The translations under genes were made by a program, and so were the position numbers. A DNA stretch of 6,918 nucleotides from Burkholderiaceae bacterium. Its GTDB lineage: Bacteria; Pseudomonadota; Gammaproteobacteria; Burkholderiales; Burkholderiaceae_D. Below the pieces are notes generated by a model. It made no database searches and was not told the origin of the DNA. It worked only from the letters and a program-made list of their open reading frames with translations. The stretch is taken from assembly GCA_019752915.1 (NCBI GenBank), contig JAIELO010000143.1, positions 1 through 6,918 of the forward strand, given 5' to 3'. This document shows, piece after piece, positions 1 to 5,633 of this stretch; within the stretch, counting starts at the first letter, position 1, and every line of letters starts with the position of its first letter.

Positions 1-677
1 TTCGGGATACGTGCGTGGATTTCCTTGATGCGGTCGATGGCCAGAATGTCACCGGTAGGCTTGCGGGTGAACTTGTAGGCGCCGTGCGAGGTACCGATGG
101 CGATCGCCAGTGCGTCGCACTGGGTACGCTGCACGAAGTCGGCAGCCTGGGCCACGTCGGTCAACAGCTGTTCGCGGGTCATGGTGCCGTCCGCGCCGTG
201 GCCGTCTTCCTTGTCGCCCTTCATGGTTTCCAGCGAACCGAGCACGCCCAGTTCGGCTTCCACCGTCACGCCGATAGCGTGCGAGAACTTCACCACTTCT
301 TTCGAGACTTCGATGTTGTATTCGTAGGAAGCCACCGATTTACCGTCGGCTTCCAGCGAACCGTCCATCATCACCGAGGTGAAACCGGAGCGGATGGCCG
401 CCTGGCAGACCGCTGGCGACTGGCCGTGGTCCTGGTGCATCACGACCGGGATGTGCGGGTAGGCTTCGACAGCAGCGTCGATCAGGTGACGCAGGAACGC
501 TTCACCGGCGTACTTACGGGCGCCAGCCGAAGCTTGCATGATCACCGGAGCGTTCAGGGCATCGGCAGCGGCCATAATGGCTTGCACTTGCTCCAGATTG
601 TTGACGTTGAAAGCAGGGATGCCATAACCGTTTTCAGCAGCATGGTCCAGCAGTTGACGCATGGATACGAGGGACAT
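1..677 (-). CDS. fba: Class II fructose-1,6-bisphosphate aldolase, N-terminal part (runs off the window)
   Basis: Cytosolic, zinc-dependent enzyme that cleaves fructose-1,6-bisphosphate to dihydroxyacetone phosphate and glyceraldehyde-3-phosphate, and runs in reverse in gluconeogenesis. The 225 visible codons begin [20 protein letters not shown] and end at the window edge. Seen: the HQDHG motif at residues 81-85 (D83 the likely catalytic acid, H84 a zinc ligand), the [12 protein letters not shown] block at 139-150, the acidic [11 protein letters not shown] segment at 154-164, and GTSHGAYKF at 195-203 with a second zinc-ligand histidine, H198. These are typical of the roughly 350-residue CbbA/Fba type, so about 130 C-terminal residues, with the third zinc histidine, lie outside. 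The start has a GGAG (685-688) 7 nt upstream. A second ATG five codons in lacks such a site. The gene is downstream of pyk, 82 nt away, and may be partly co-transcribed with it. Frame is intact throughout. Identity is nearly certain. Confidence 0.96.
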   Translation of the reverse strand, partial: MSLVSMRQLLDHAAENGYGIPAFNVNNLEQVQAIMAAADALNAPVIMQASAGARKYAGEAFLRHLIDAAVEAYPHIPVVMHQDHGQSPAVCQAAIRSGFTSVMMDGSLEADGKSVASYEYNIEVSKEVVKFSHAIGVTVEAELGVLGSLETMKGDKEDGHGADGTMTREQLLTDVAQAADFVQRTQCDALAIAIGTSHGAYKFTRKPTGDILAIDRIKEIHARIP

Positions 678-710
678 GGTAGTACTCCAAACAATAAAAA
701 AATCTGGTTG

Positions 711-753
711 CCGGAGCGAGGCCGCCCCCGTTCCGCGGGGGCGACGCTACCGG
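711..753 (-). terminator. GC-rich stem-loop between pyk and fba, possible terminator or attenuator
   Basis: The inner stem pairs 723-730 with 736-743 (8 bp, five consecutive G-C pairs, 5-nt loop). An outer stem pairs 715-718 with 745-748 and 711-714 with 750-753, with one bulged base at 749 and a small internal loop. On the minus strand the stem is followed, after 8 nt, by seven T residues (702-696). That T-run sits further from the stem than in a classical intrinsic terminator, so termination may be partial. The element begins 6 nt after the pyk stop and ends 33 nt before the fba start. It could instead protect the pyk 3' end or mark a processing site. Confidence 0.5.
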
Positions 754-759
754 GCTTAC

Positions 760-2217
760 TTATTTCAGCGCACTGAATTCGCCAACTTTGACGATCTTCA
801 GCGCGTTGGTGCCGCCAACCTGCCCCATCGGCTCGCCCCAGGTGACCACGATCATGTCGCCTTTTTTGACGATACCGCGTTCGACCAGCAAGTCTTCGGC
901 CTGTTTCAACACCACGGCACTATCGGCCGTCTGCAGCAGATTGTAGGCCTTGACGTTGCGGTACAGCGCAATCTTGCGCAAGGTCAGCACGCTCGGCGTC
1001 AGGGCGTAAATCGGCGTATCAATATTGTGACGGCTCATCCACAACGCCGTCGAACCGGATTCCGTCAGCGCCACAATCGCCTTCACCGCCAGATGGTGGG
1101 CGGTAAACAGGGCAGCATAGGCGATCGACTGGTCGATCCGGGTGAAGGTCGCATTGAGGAAGTCGGCGTCGAGCTTGTTGTACTCGGACTGCTCGGCTTC
1201 CACGCAAATGGCGGCCATCATTTCCACCGTTTCAATCGGATAACGGCCCGACGCGGTTTCCGCCGAGGTCATCACCGCATCCGTGCCGTCCAGCACCGCG
1301 TTGGCCACGTCCGATACTTCGGCGCGGGTCGGCACGGCGTTGAAGATCATCGACTCCATCATCTGGGTCGCGGTGATCGCCAGCTTGTTCGACTCGCGCG
1401 CCATGCGTATCATGCGCTTCTGCAGCGCCGGCACCGCCGCGTTGCCCACTTCCACCGCCAGATCGCCACGGGCCACCATGATGCCGTCGGAAGCGTCGAG
1501 GATCTCCTGCAGCACAGGGATCGCTTCGGCGCGCTCGATCTTGGCGATCATCAGCGGCTTGTGGCCGAACGGCTCGCCGGCGATATTGGCCAGCTGGCGC
1601 GCCATTTCCATATCGGTGGCGCTTTTCGGGAACGAGATTGCCAGGTAATCACACTGGAAACTCATGGCCGTCTTGATATCTTCCATGTCCTTGGCGGTCA
1701 GGGCCGGTGCAGTCAGGCCGCCGCCCTGGCGATTGATGCCCTTGTTATTGGACAACTCGCCGCCGATTTTCACGGTGGTAAAAATTTCATGGCCAACCAC
1801 TTTGTCGACCGTCAGCACGATCAGGCCGTCATTGAGCAACAGCTTGTCGCCAGCGCGCAAATCCTGCGGCAGCGCCTTGTAATCGAGGCCGACGCGCTCT
1901 TGATTGCCGAGTTCGCCATTTTCACCCCACTTGGCGTCGAGGATGAATTTATCGCCGTTCGCCAGGTCAATCTTACCATTTTCAAACTTGCCAACGCGGA
2001 TTTTCGGACCCTGCATGTCGGCCATGATGGCCACTTCGCGGCCCACTTCGGCAGCGGCTTCGCGCACCAGACGGGCGCGATCGATGTGATCCTGCGCCTT
2101 ACCGTGCGAGAAGTTCAGACGAACCACATCCACTCCGGCCCGGATCATCTGGACCAGGACGTTGAAATCAGTAGAGGCTGGGCCTATCGTTGCGACAATT
2201 TTAGTACTACGGGACAT
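760..2217 (-). CDS. pyk: Pyruvate kinase
   Basis: Converts phosphoenolpyruvate and ADP to pyruvate and ATP, the last step of glycolysis, in the cytosol. The product is 485 residues from the chosen start, close to the usual 470-485 of bacterial enzymes. Residue numbers here are from that start. The N-terminus KIVATIGPAS is typical. The (beta/alpha)8 domain carries RLNFSHG (33-39) and ADMQGPKIRVGKF (66-78); a B-domain insertion spans roughly 73-170. The family signature LMIAKIERA (222-230) contains the catalytic Lys226 and metal-binding Glu228; ARGDLAVEVG (249-258) supplies the metal-binding Asp. ATQMMESMI (283-291) and SAETASGRYP (318-327) follow, and the C-terminal regulatory domain starts near 355. 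Start choice: the open frame has ATG codons at 2223 and 2217. An AAGG (2224-2227) abuts the first but lies 6 nt from the second, favouring 2217. It lies between pgk and fba. No frame defect is visible. Confidence 0.97.
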   Translation of the reverse strand: MSRSTKIVATIGPASTDFNVLVQMIRAGVDVVRLNFSHGKAQDHIDRARLVREAAAEVGREVAIMADMQGPKIRVGKFENGKIDLANGDKFILDAKWGENGELGNQERVGLDYKALPQDLRAGDKLLLNDGLIVLTVDKVVGHEIFTTVKIGGELSNNKGINRQGGGLTAPALTAKDMEDIKTAMSFQCDYLAISFPKSATDMEMARQLANIAGEPFGHKPLMIAKIERAEAIPVLQEILDASDGIMVARGDLAVEVGNAAVPALQKRMIRMARESNKLAITATQMMESMIFNAVPTRAEVSDVANAVLDGTDAVMTSAETASGRYPIETVEMMAAICVEAEQSEYNKLDADFLNATFTRIDQSIAYAALFTAHHLAVKAIVALTESGSTALWMSRHNIDTPIYALTPSVLTLRKIALYRNVKAYNLLQTADSAVVLKQAEDLLVERGIVKKGDMIVVTWGEPMGQVGGTNALKIVKVGEFSALK

Positions 2218-2223
2218 AGTCAT

Positions 2224-2227
2224 CCTT
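2224..2227 (-). promoter_or_regulatory. Ribosome binding site deciding the pyk start
   Basis: The minus strand reads AAGG, then ATGACT, then ATG. The AAGG directly touches the first ATG (2223-2221), which is too close for initiation, but stands 6 nt from the second ATG (2217-2215). The second also gives the usual MSRSTKIVATIGPAS N-terminus. Confidence 0.6.
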
Positions 2228-2303
2228 GGGCGTTAGGGCTAGCAAACACTCCCCGAACGAGGGGGAGCGGAACAGCTGCGCTGTGGGTGTAGCAAGACCA
2301 GAA

Positions 2304-2372
2304 ATGTAGCAAAGCTACGAAAATCTAGCCATTCTCAGGCATTAACTCGATTTTACTGTTAATTTGCTACAT
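2304..2372. repeat. 10-bp perfect inverted repeat in the pyk upstream region
   Basis: ATGTAGCAAA at 2304-2313 is the exact reverse complement of TTTGCTACAT at 2363-2372, separated by 49 nt. By a rough estimate (about 20,000 arm pairs in 200 nt against 4^10 sequences), a perfect 10-bp match would arise by chance in about 2% of such spacers. The left arm also forms a small local palindrome, GTAGC-AAA-GCTAC (2306-2318). It could be a looping operator or an RNA stem. Confidence 0.6.
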
Positions 2373-2421
2373 CGCACGAGCGTGCTTTTTGCTCCCCTCC
2401 CCCGTTAAAGCGTGTGCCGGA

Positions 2422-3639
2422 TTACTGCACCGCCGCACGCTGAACCAGAATTTCTACCGCTGGCAGGGTTTTGCCTTCCAGGAATTCCAGGAAAGCGCCG
2501 CCACCGGTCGAGATGTAACCGATCTTGCTACCGATATCGTATTTGGCAATCGCAGCCAGCGTGTCACCACCACCGGCAATCGAGAAGGCTGGCGAATTGG
2601 CGATGGCCAGCGCCAGCGTCTTGGTGCCTTCACCGAACTGATCGAACTCGAACACGCCGACCGGGCCGTTCCAGACGATGGTACCGGCCACGCCGATCTG
2701 GGCAGCCAGGGTTGCCGCGGTTTGCGGGCCGATGTCGAGAATCATGTCGTCGTCTGCCACGTCGGCCACGGCCTTGACGGTGGCCACAGCGGTTGGCGAA
2801 AATTCTTTGGCGCACACCACATCGACCGGAATCGGCACTTGCGCGCCGCGCTTGGCCATCAGGTCAATAATCGCGCGCGCTTCGTCCACCAGATCGTTTT
2901 CCACCAGCGACTTGCCGATGTTCAGGCCGACGGCCTTCATGAAGGTGTTGGCAATGCCGCCGCCGACGATCAGATTGTCGACCTTGTCGGCCAGTGCTTT
3001 CAGGATCGACAGCTTGGACGAGACTTTGGAACCAGCCACGATGGCCAGCAGCGGACGGGCTGGTGCGCCCAGCGCTTTGCCCAGTGCGTCGAGTTCGGCA
3101 GCCAGCAGCGGGCCGGCGCAAGCGATCGGTGCAAATTTGGCGATGCCGTGGGTGGAGGCTTCGGCGCGGTGGGCGGTGCCGAACGCGTCATTGACATACA
3201 CGTCACACAGCTGGGCCATTTTCTGCGCCAGTTCATCGCTGTTTTTCTTTTCGCCGCGGTTGACGCGCACGTTTTCCAGTAATACCACTTGACCGGCTTG
3301 CAGGTTTTCCAGACCGGCGCCATCGACCCAGTTCTGCTTCAGTTCGACCGGCTGACCCAGCAATTCGGCCAGACGGGCAGCGACCGGCGCCAGGCTGTCT
3401 TCGGCTTTGAACTCGCCTTCGGTGGGACGGCCCAGATGGGAGGTCACCATCACTTTCGCGCCGGCAGCAGCGGCGGCGCGGATGGCCGGCACGGAGGCGC
3501 GGATACGGGTGTCTTCGGTAATGTTGCCAGCGTCATCTTGCGGCACGTTCAAGTCGGCGCGGATGAAAACACGCTGACCTTGCAGCGCATTCTGAGCGAT
3601 CAGGTCTTGCAGGCGGATGAAGTTCAAAACAGCGGACAT
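2422..3639 (-). CDS. pgk: Phosphoglycerate kinase
   Basis: Transfers phosphate between 1,3-bisphosphoglycerate and ADP, giving 3-phosphoglycerate and ATP in glycolysis, and runs in reverse in gluconeogenesis; cytosolic monomer. The product is 405 residues, slightly longer than the 387 of the E. coli enzyme. N-domain substrate-binding motifs: [11 protein letters not shown] (23-33), [10 protein letters not shown] (66-75), [14 protein letters not shown] (120-133) and [13 protein letters not shown] (146-158). The C-domain nucleotide site has [12 protein letters not shown] (199-210), [12 protein letters not shown] (222-233), [17 protein letters not shown] (323-339), SIAGGGDT (353-360) and [17 protein letters not shown] (374-390). 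All expected motifs are present and the frame is intact. The start [13 protein letters not shown] is the only reasonable one; a GGGG lies 4 nt upstream, a rather tight site. It follows azlD by 68 nt, with a TAAAAT -10-like box in that gap, and precedes pyk, consistent with a glycolytic cluster. Confidence 0.97.
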   Translation of the reverse strand: MSAVLNFIRLQDLIAQNALQGQRVFIRADLNVPQDDAGNITEDTRIRASVPAIRAAAAAGAKVMVTSHLGRPTEGEFKAEDSLAPVAARLAELLGQPVELKQNWVDGAGLENLQAGQVVLLENVRVNRGEKKNSDELAQKMAQLCDVYVNDAFGTAHRAEASTHGIAKFAPIACAGPLLAAELDALGKALGAPARPLLAIVAGSKVSSKLSILKALADKVDNLIVGGGIANTFMKAVGLNIGKSLVENDLVDEARAIIDLMAKRGAQVPIPVDVVCAKEFSPTAVATVKAVADVADDDMILDIGPQTAATLAAQIGVAGTIVWNGPVGVFEFDQFGEGTKTLALAIANSPAFSIAGGGDTLAAIAKYDIGSKIGYISTGGGAFLEFLEGKTLPAVEILVQRAAVQ

Positions 3640-3673
3640 GGCACCCCAAAGGTCGAGTTGTAGAAAGTGCGTT

Positions 3674-3679
3674 ATTTTA
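3674..3679 (-). promoter_or_regulatory. Candidate -10 box of a pgk promoter
   Basis: The minus strand reads TAAAAT, one mismatch from the sigma-70 consensus TATAAT, ending 34 nt before the pgk start. It sits in a 14-mer (3669-3682) that matches 13 of 14 positions with one ahead of azlC. A TTGGCA-like box (3697-3692) is only 12 nt upstream, too close for a normal -35. The call rests on the -10 box and position alone. Confidence 0.35.
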
Positions 3680-3707
3680 CCGCAAGCTGGCTGCCAAATC
3701 CCTGTTA

Positions 3708-4037
3708 TTAAAATACATGCATCAAGCGTAAAGCCGTGTAAAACAGCATACCGAACACGATGGTTTGCAACATATTGCGCCGCAGCAAATAAAAGATGGT
3801 AGCGACAATACCAGCGACCAGTTTGATGTTGCTCAAGTCCAACAGTGGCTGGCCCTCGACCAGTACCAGATCGGGTGCCACAATCGCCGCCAGCGCGCAG
3901 GCCGGTGCATAGCGCAGCATCTCCTGCACCCGCTTCGGAATCGTGATGTGATGCCCCACCAGCCAGAATGAACTACGCGCCGCCGCGGTGGCCAGTGCCA
4001 GCACCCCGATCACCAGCCAGATTTCCCAGTCACTCAT
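3708..4037 (-). CDS. azlD: AzlD-family small subunit of a branched-chain amino acid exporter
   Basis: Small inner-membrane protein that, with AzlC, forms a two-component exporter for branched-chain amino acids (the AzlCD/YgaZH family, LIV-E). The product is 109 residues, the normal length. Four hydrophobic segments are visible at about 5-20, 43-60, 71-85 and 91-107, the count expected for the family, and [15 protein letters not shown] (41-55) is an AzlD-type core. The start ATG overlaps the azlC stop as ATGAGTGA (8 nt). No strong ribosome binding site precedes it, so translation is probably coupled to azlC. The exported substrate in this organism cannot be read from sequence; other family members have been tied to valine or azaleucine efflux. 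No terminator follows the stop, and pgk starts 68 nt further on. Family assignment is firm, substrate is inferred. Confidence 0.9.
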   Translation of the reverse strand: MSDWEIWLVIGVLALATAAARSSFWLVGHHITIPKRVQEMLRYAPACALAAIVAPDLVLVEGQPLLDLSNIKLVAGIVATIFYLLRRNMLQTIVFGMLFYTALRLMHVF

Positions 4038-4836
4038 GTCGCTGCCGCCATTTCTCGGTACCTTCTTCGACCGCCATGGCGGTCAGCATGCCCAGCAAGA
4101 CCGCCAGCAGCAGCCCCAGTTTATACGGCAGTCCGGCCGCGGCCACCGCGACCGCACCGGCCACCAGCACGCCGCACAGCGCCGGACGCCCCTGCATCAG
4201 CGGCACCATCACGCAGATGATGGCCAGCGTACCGGCAAAACCCAGTCCCCATTCGGCCGGCACGGCACTGCCTACCAGTATCCCGGCGATGGAACCGATC
4301 TGCCACGAGGCCCAGTTCGGATACAGCAAGCCCTTCAGATACGACAGCTTGCCCACTTGCGGGGCCGGATCAGGATATTTATGCAGGAACAGCGCCACCG
4401 ACATATCGCCCGACACATAGCCGAGCAGGAAGCGTTTGCGCCACGGTAACTGGGAAAAATGGGGCGCCAGCACGGCGGAAAAAATCACGAAACGCAGATT
4501 GACCACCAGCGCGGTGGCGAAAATGACCCAGATCGGCGCATGGCTGGCGATCAGCGGCAAAGCAGCCAGCTGGGCCGAACCGGCGAACACCAGCAAGGTC
4601 ATACCCAGTGCCTGCGGCACGCTCAGACCACTTTTCACCATGGCGATGCCGACCACCAGCCCCCAGGCGCCGATGCCGAACAAGGTAGGCATGCCGACCT
4701 TCAGACCGGCACGCCATGACGGCTCGTGATGGGTGGCGACGCAGGGCGTCAGGCCAGTCTCTGCAAGGGCAGCAGGGTCGGCAGACGGGTGCGGGGATGG
4801 TTGGGCGCTGCTCACTTTGGTCATTGGCGAATTCAT
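4030..4836 (-). CDS. azlC: AzlC-family large subunit of a branched-chain amino acid exporter
   Basis: Polytopic inner-membrane subunit of the AzlCD (YgaZH-like) exporter. The product is 268 residues from the chosen start. Residues 1-40 are hydrophilic, rich in Pro, Ser and Ala, with no signal peptide. The AzlC core begins near W41 with RAGLKVGMPTLFGIGAWGLV, followed by the family's characteristic GMTLLVFAGSAQLAALPL (78-94). Further hydrophobic stretches lie at about 102-124, 136-151, 180-195, 199-214, 219-235 and 238-255. The total is slightly longer than the 240-250 residues usual for the family, because of the N-terminal tail. Start choice: ATGs lie at 4854, 4836 and 4824. AGGA (4844-4847) is 7 nt upstream of 4836 and nothing similar precedes 4854, so 4836 is preferred. 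The gene overlaps azlD by 8 nt and diverges from the zinc-finger gene at 4960. A hairpin covers its ribosome binding site. Confidence 0.92.
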   Translation of the reverse strand: MNSPMTKVSSAQPSPHPSADPAALAETGLTPCVATHHEPSWRAGLKVGMPTLFGIGAWGLVVGIAMVKSGLSVPQALGMTLLVFAGSAQLAALPLIASHAPIWVIFATALVVNLRFVIFSAVLAPHFSQLPWRKRFLLGYVSGDMSVALFLHKYPDPAPQVGKLSYLKGLLYPNWASWQIGSIAGILVGSAVPAEWGLGFAGTLAIICVMVPLMQGRPALCGVLVAGAVAVAAAGLPYKLGLLLAVLLGMLTAMAVEEGTEKWRQRHE

Positions 4837-4844
4837 GTAGCATT

Positions 4845-4860
4845 CCTGCCACATGGCAGG
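4845..4860 (-). promoter_or_regulatory. Hairpin covering the azlC ribosome binding site
   Basis: CCTGCC (4845-4850) and GGCAGG (4855-4860) are perfect reverse complements around a 4-nt centre. On the azlC mRNA the 3' arm, GGCAGG, includes the first three bases of the AGGA ribosome binding site (4847-4844), placed 7 nt before the ATG at 4836. Folding would hide that site. It could equally be a DNA palindrome bound by a regulator. The structure is seen in the sequence; the function is inferred. Confidence 0.45.
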
Positions 4861-4884
4861 GCGCAGCGGGACGGCAGAGGCGCT

Positions 4885-4890
4885 ATTTTA
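4885..4890 (-). promoter_or_regulatory. Candidate -10 box of the azlC promoter
   Basis: The minus strand reads TAAAAT, ending 48 nt before the preferred azlC start, in the divergent spacer. It lies within a 14-mer (4880-4893) nearly identical to one ahead of pgk. No good -35 box lies 16-18 nt upstream, so the promoter may need an activator or the match may be fortuitous. Confidence 0.35.
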
Positions 4891-4921
4891 CCGATGATTT
4901 TTGCTCTATGCGCGAATCCGT

Positions 4922-4927
4922 TAAAAT
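4922..4927 (+). promoter_or_regulatory. Candidate -10 box for the plus-strand operon
   Basis: TAAAAT lies 32 nt before the zinc-finger gene start. A weak TTGCTC (4901-4906) is 15 nt upstream, shorter than ideal and matching only half of the -35 consensus. If real, transcription would diverge from that of azlC within about 40 bp. Confidence 0.3.
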
Positions 4928-4959
4928 CGTGGTTTCCTTTAGCCTTCGGAGCACACCAC

Positions 4960-5175
4960 ATGACCACCGCCACCACGTCCGCAACGTCCGCTAACACCGC
5001 CCCTGCAGTCGAACTCGAAGGCAAGGACTTGCCGGCGCACTGCCCTAACCCAGCCATGCCGCTGTGGTCGTCCCATCCGCGCGTGTTCCTCGACTTCCAC
5101 CACGGCGAAGCCAAGTGCCCGTACTGCGGCACCGCCTACCGCCTGAAGCCGGGCACCGTGGTCGGCCACCACTAA
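4960..5175 (+). CDS. Small CHCC-type zinc-finger protein
   Basis: A 71-residue cytosolic protein with an unstructured Thr/Ala-rich N-terminus (residues 1-18) and a zinc-binding module of the zf-CHCC type, the domain shared with the mitochondrial complex I subunit NDUFS6. Likely ligands are C28, H39, C53 and C56, in the order HCPN, SHPRVFLDF and KCPYCGTAYRL. In bacteria the domain's role is not settled; a structural or assembly role linked to complex I has been suggested from the eukaryotic homologue, but nothing here proves it. The frame is open further upstream, yet the ATG at 4960 has a GGAG (4948-4951) 8 nt before it, and the encoded N-terminus matches the length of other small CHCC proteins. 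It is the first gene of a plus-strand unit: the SnoaL-like gene starts 22 nt after its stop. It diverges from azlC, with start codons 123 nt apart. Confidence 0.9.
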   Translation: MTTATTSATSANTAPAVELEGKDLPAHCPNPAMPLWSSHPRVFLDFHHGEAKCPYCGTAYRLKPGTVVGHH

Positions 5176-5197
5176 TCCCCGGCTACACGGAGCCCGC

Positions 5198-5626
5198 ATG
5201 CCCGCCAAACGTGTCAAGCAGTTGCATGGCAGTGCCGCCGAAACCGAGGCGGCGTTTTACGATGCCCTCAACCGCGCCGATCTCGACGCGCTGATGGCGC
5301 TGTGGGCTGACGATGATGAAATCGTCTGCATCCATCCGGGCGGCCCGCGCCTGATCGGCCACGGCGCGATCCGCGCTGCCTGGGCCGCCATCCTCGAGCA
5401 TGGCGGTCTGCACATCATGCCGATCCAGCTGCATACCAGCCACAACCTGATGAGCTCGGTGCATACCGTCGTCGAGATCAGCAGCACCGCCCAGCAGGAT
5501 GAAGTGCATCTGCTGGCCACCAATGTCTACCTGAAAACGCCGCGCGGCTGGCGCATCGTGCTGCACCATGTCTCGCTCGCACCCGGCCCGGTGCCGACCG
5601 AAGCGCGCAGCCAGGTACTGCACTGA
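5198..5626 (+). CDS. SnoaL-like / NTF2-fold small protein (DUF4440-type)
   Basis: A 142-residue soluble protein with the cone-shaped NTF2-like fold typical of SnoaL_3/DUF4440 proteins, whose members include steroid isomerases, polyketide cyclases and many proteins of unknown role. Seen: the opening helix ETEAAFYDALNRADLDALMALW (15-36), DDDEIVCIHPGG (38-49), GHGAIRAAWAAIL (54-66), and a closing strand pair ending GWRIVLHHVS (117-126). W36, H46, P47 and the C-terminal HHVS resemble the conserved pocket positions of the family. The substrate, if there is one, cannot be inferred. GGAG (5189-5192) is 5 nt upstream of the ATG. The gene lies 22 nt after the zinc-finger gene and 7 nt before the preferred hydrolase start, so it is very likely in the same transcript. 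Fold assignment is good, function unknown. Confidence 0.85.
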   Translation: MPAKRVKQLHGSAAETEAAFYDALNRADLDALMALWADDDEIVCIHPGGPRLIGHGAIRAAWAAILEHGGLHIMPIQLHTSHNLMSSVHTVVEISSTAQQDEVHLLATNVYLKTPRGWRIVLHHVSLAPGPVPTEARSQVLH

Positions 5627-5633
5627 AGCCCCG

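Larger units (their letters stand above)
2218..2421 (-). promoter_or_regulatory. pgk-pyk spacer: repeat-rich pyk promoter/leader region
   Basis: This 204-nt non-coding stretch is AT-richer than the flanking genes. It holds a perfect 10-bp inverted repeat (2304-2313 with 2363-2372), a 6-bp one inside it (2341-2346 with 2358-2363), and a 7-bp one outside it (2262-2268 with 2391-2397). Local alternatives also exist: 2249-2254 with 2262-2267, and 2306-2310 with 2314-2318. TAGCAA occurs at 2240, 2290 and 2307, and inverted at 2364-2369. On the minus strand a TAAAAT (2357-2352) could be a -10 box, but I see no convincing -35 partner. No clear terminator follows pgk, so readthrough into pyk is possible. 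The role as promoter or structured leader is inference from position and repeats. Confidence 0.5.

Noticed and set aside
15..776. A 253-codon open frame on the plus strand opposite fba
   Set aside because: Antisense to the aldolase gene, whose reading frame carries the zinc and catalytic motifs. No protein family is recognisable in this one.
661..2292. A 543-codon open frame on the plus strand opposite pyk
   Set aside because: It is antisense to pyk, whose family motifs are complete. The translation is rich in His, Arg and Gly without any recognisable domain, as expected for the complement of a GC-rich gene.
2374..2390. GCAC-GAGC-GTGC followed by five Ts, a terminator-like element on the plus strand
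   Set aside because: The stem is only 4 bp (5 bp with a 2-nt loop), and it faces the opposite way to pgk and pyk. No plus-strand gene ends there.
2389..3282. A 297-codon open frame on the plus strand opposite pgk
   Set aside because: Antisense to a full and well-conserved pgk. Its composition is a mirror of the coding strand, and it has no ribosome binding site or domain.
4726..4959. Upstream extension of the zinc-finger reading frame
   Set aside because: It overlaps azlC antisense and the divergent promoter region, encodes Arg/Gly-rich sequence without a domain, and a good ribosome binding site sits at the ATG at 4960.
5183..5623. A 146-codon minus-strand frame opposite the SnoaL-like gene
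   Set aside because: The plus-strand product has a recognisable NTF2-like pattern, a ribosome binding site and operon context. The minus-strand frame has none of these.
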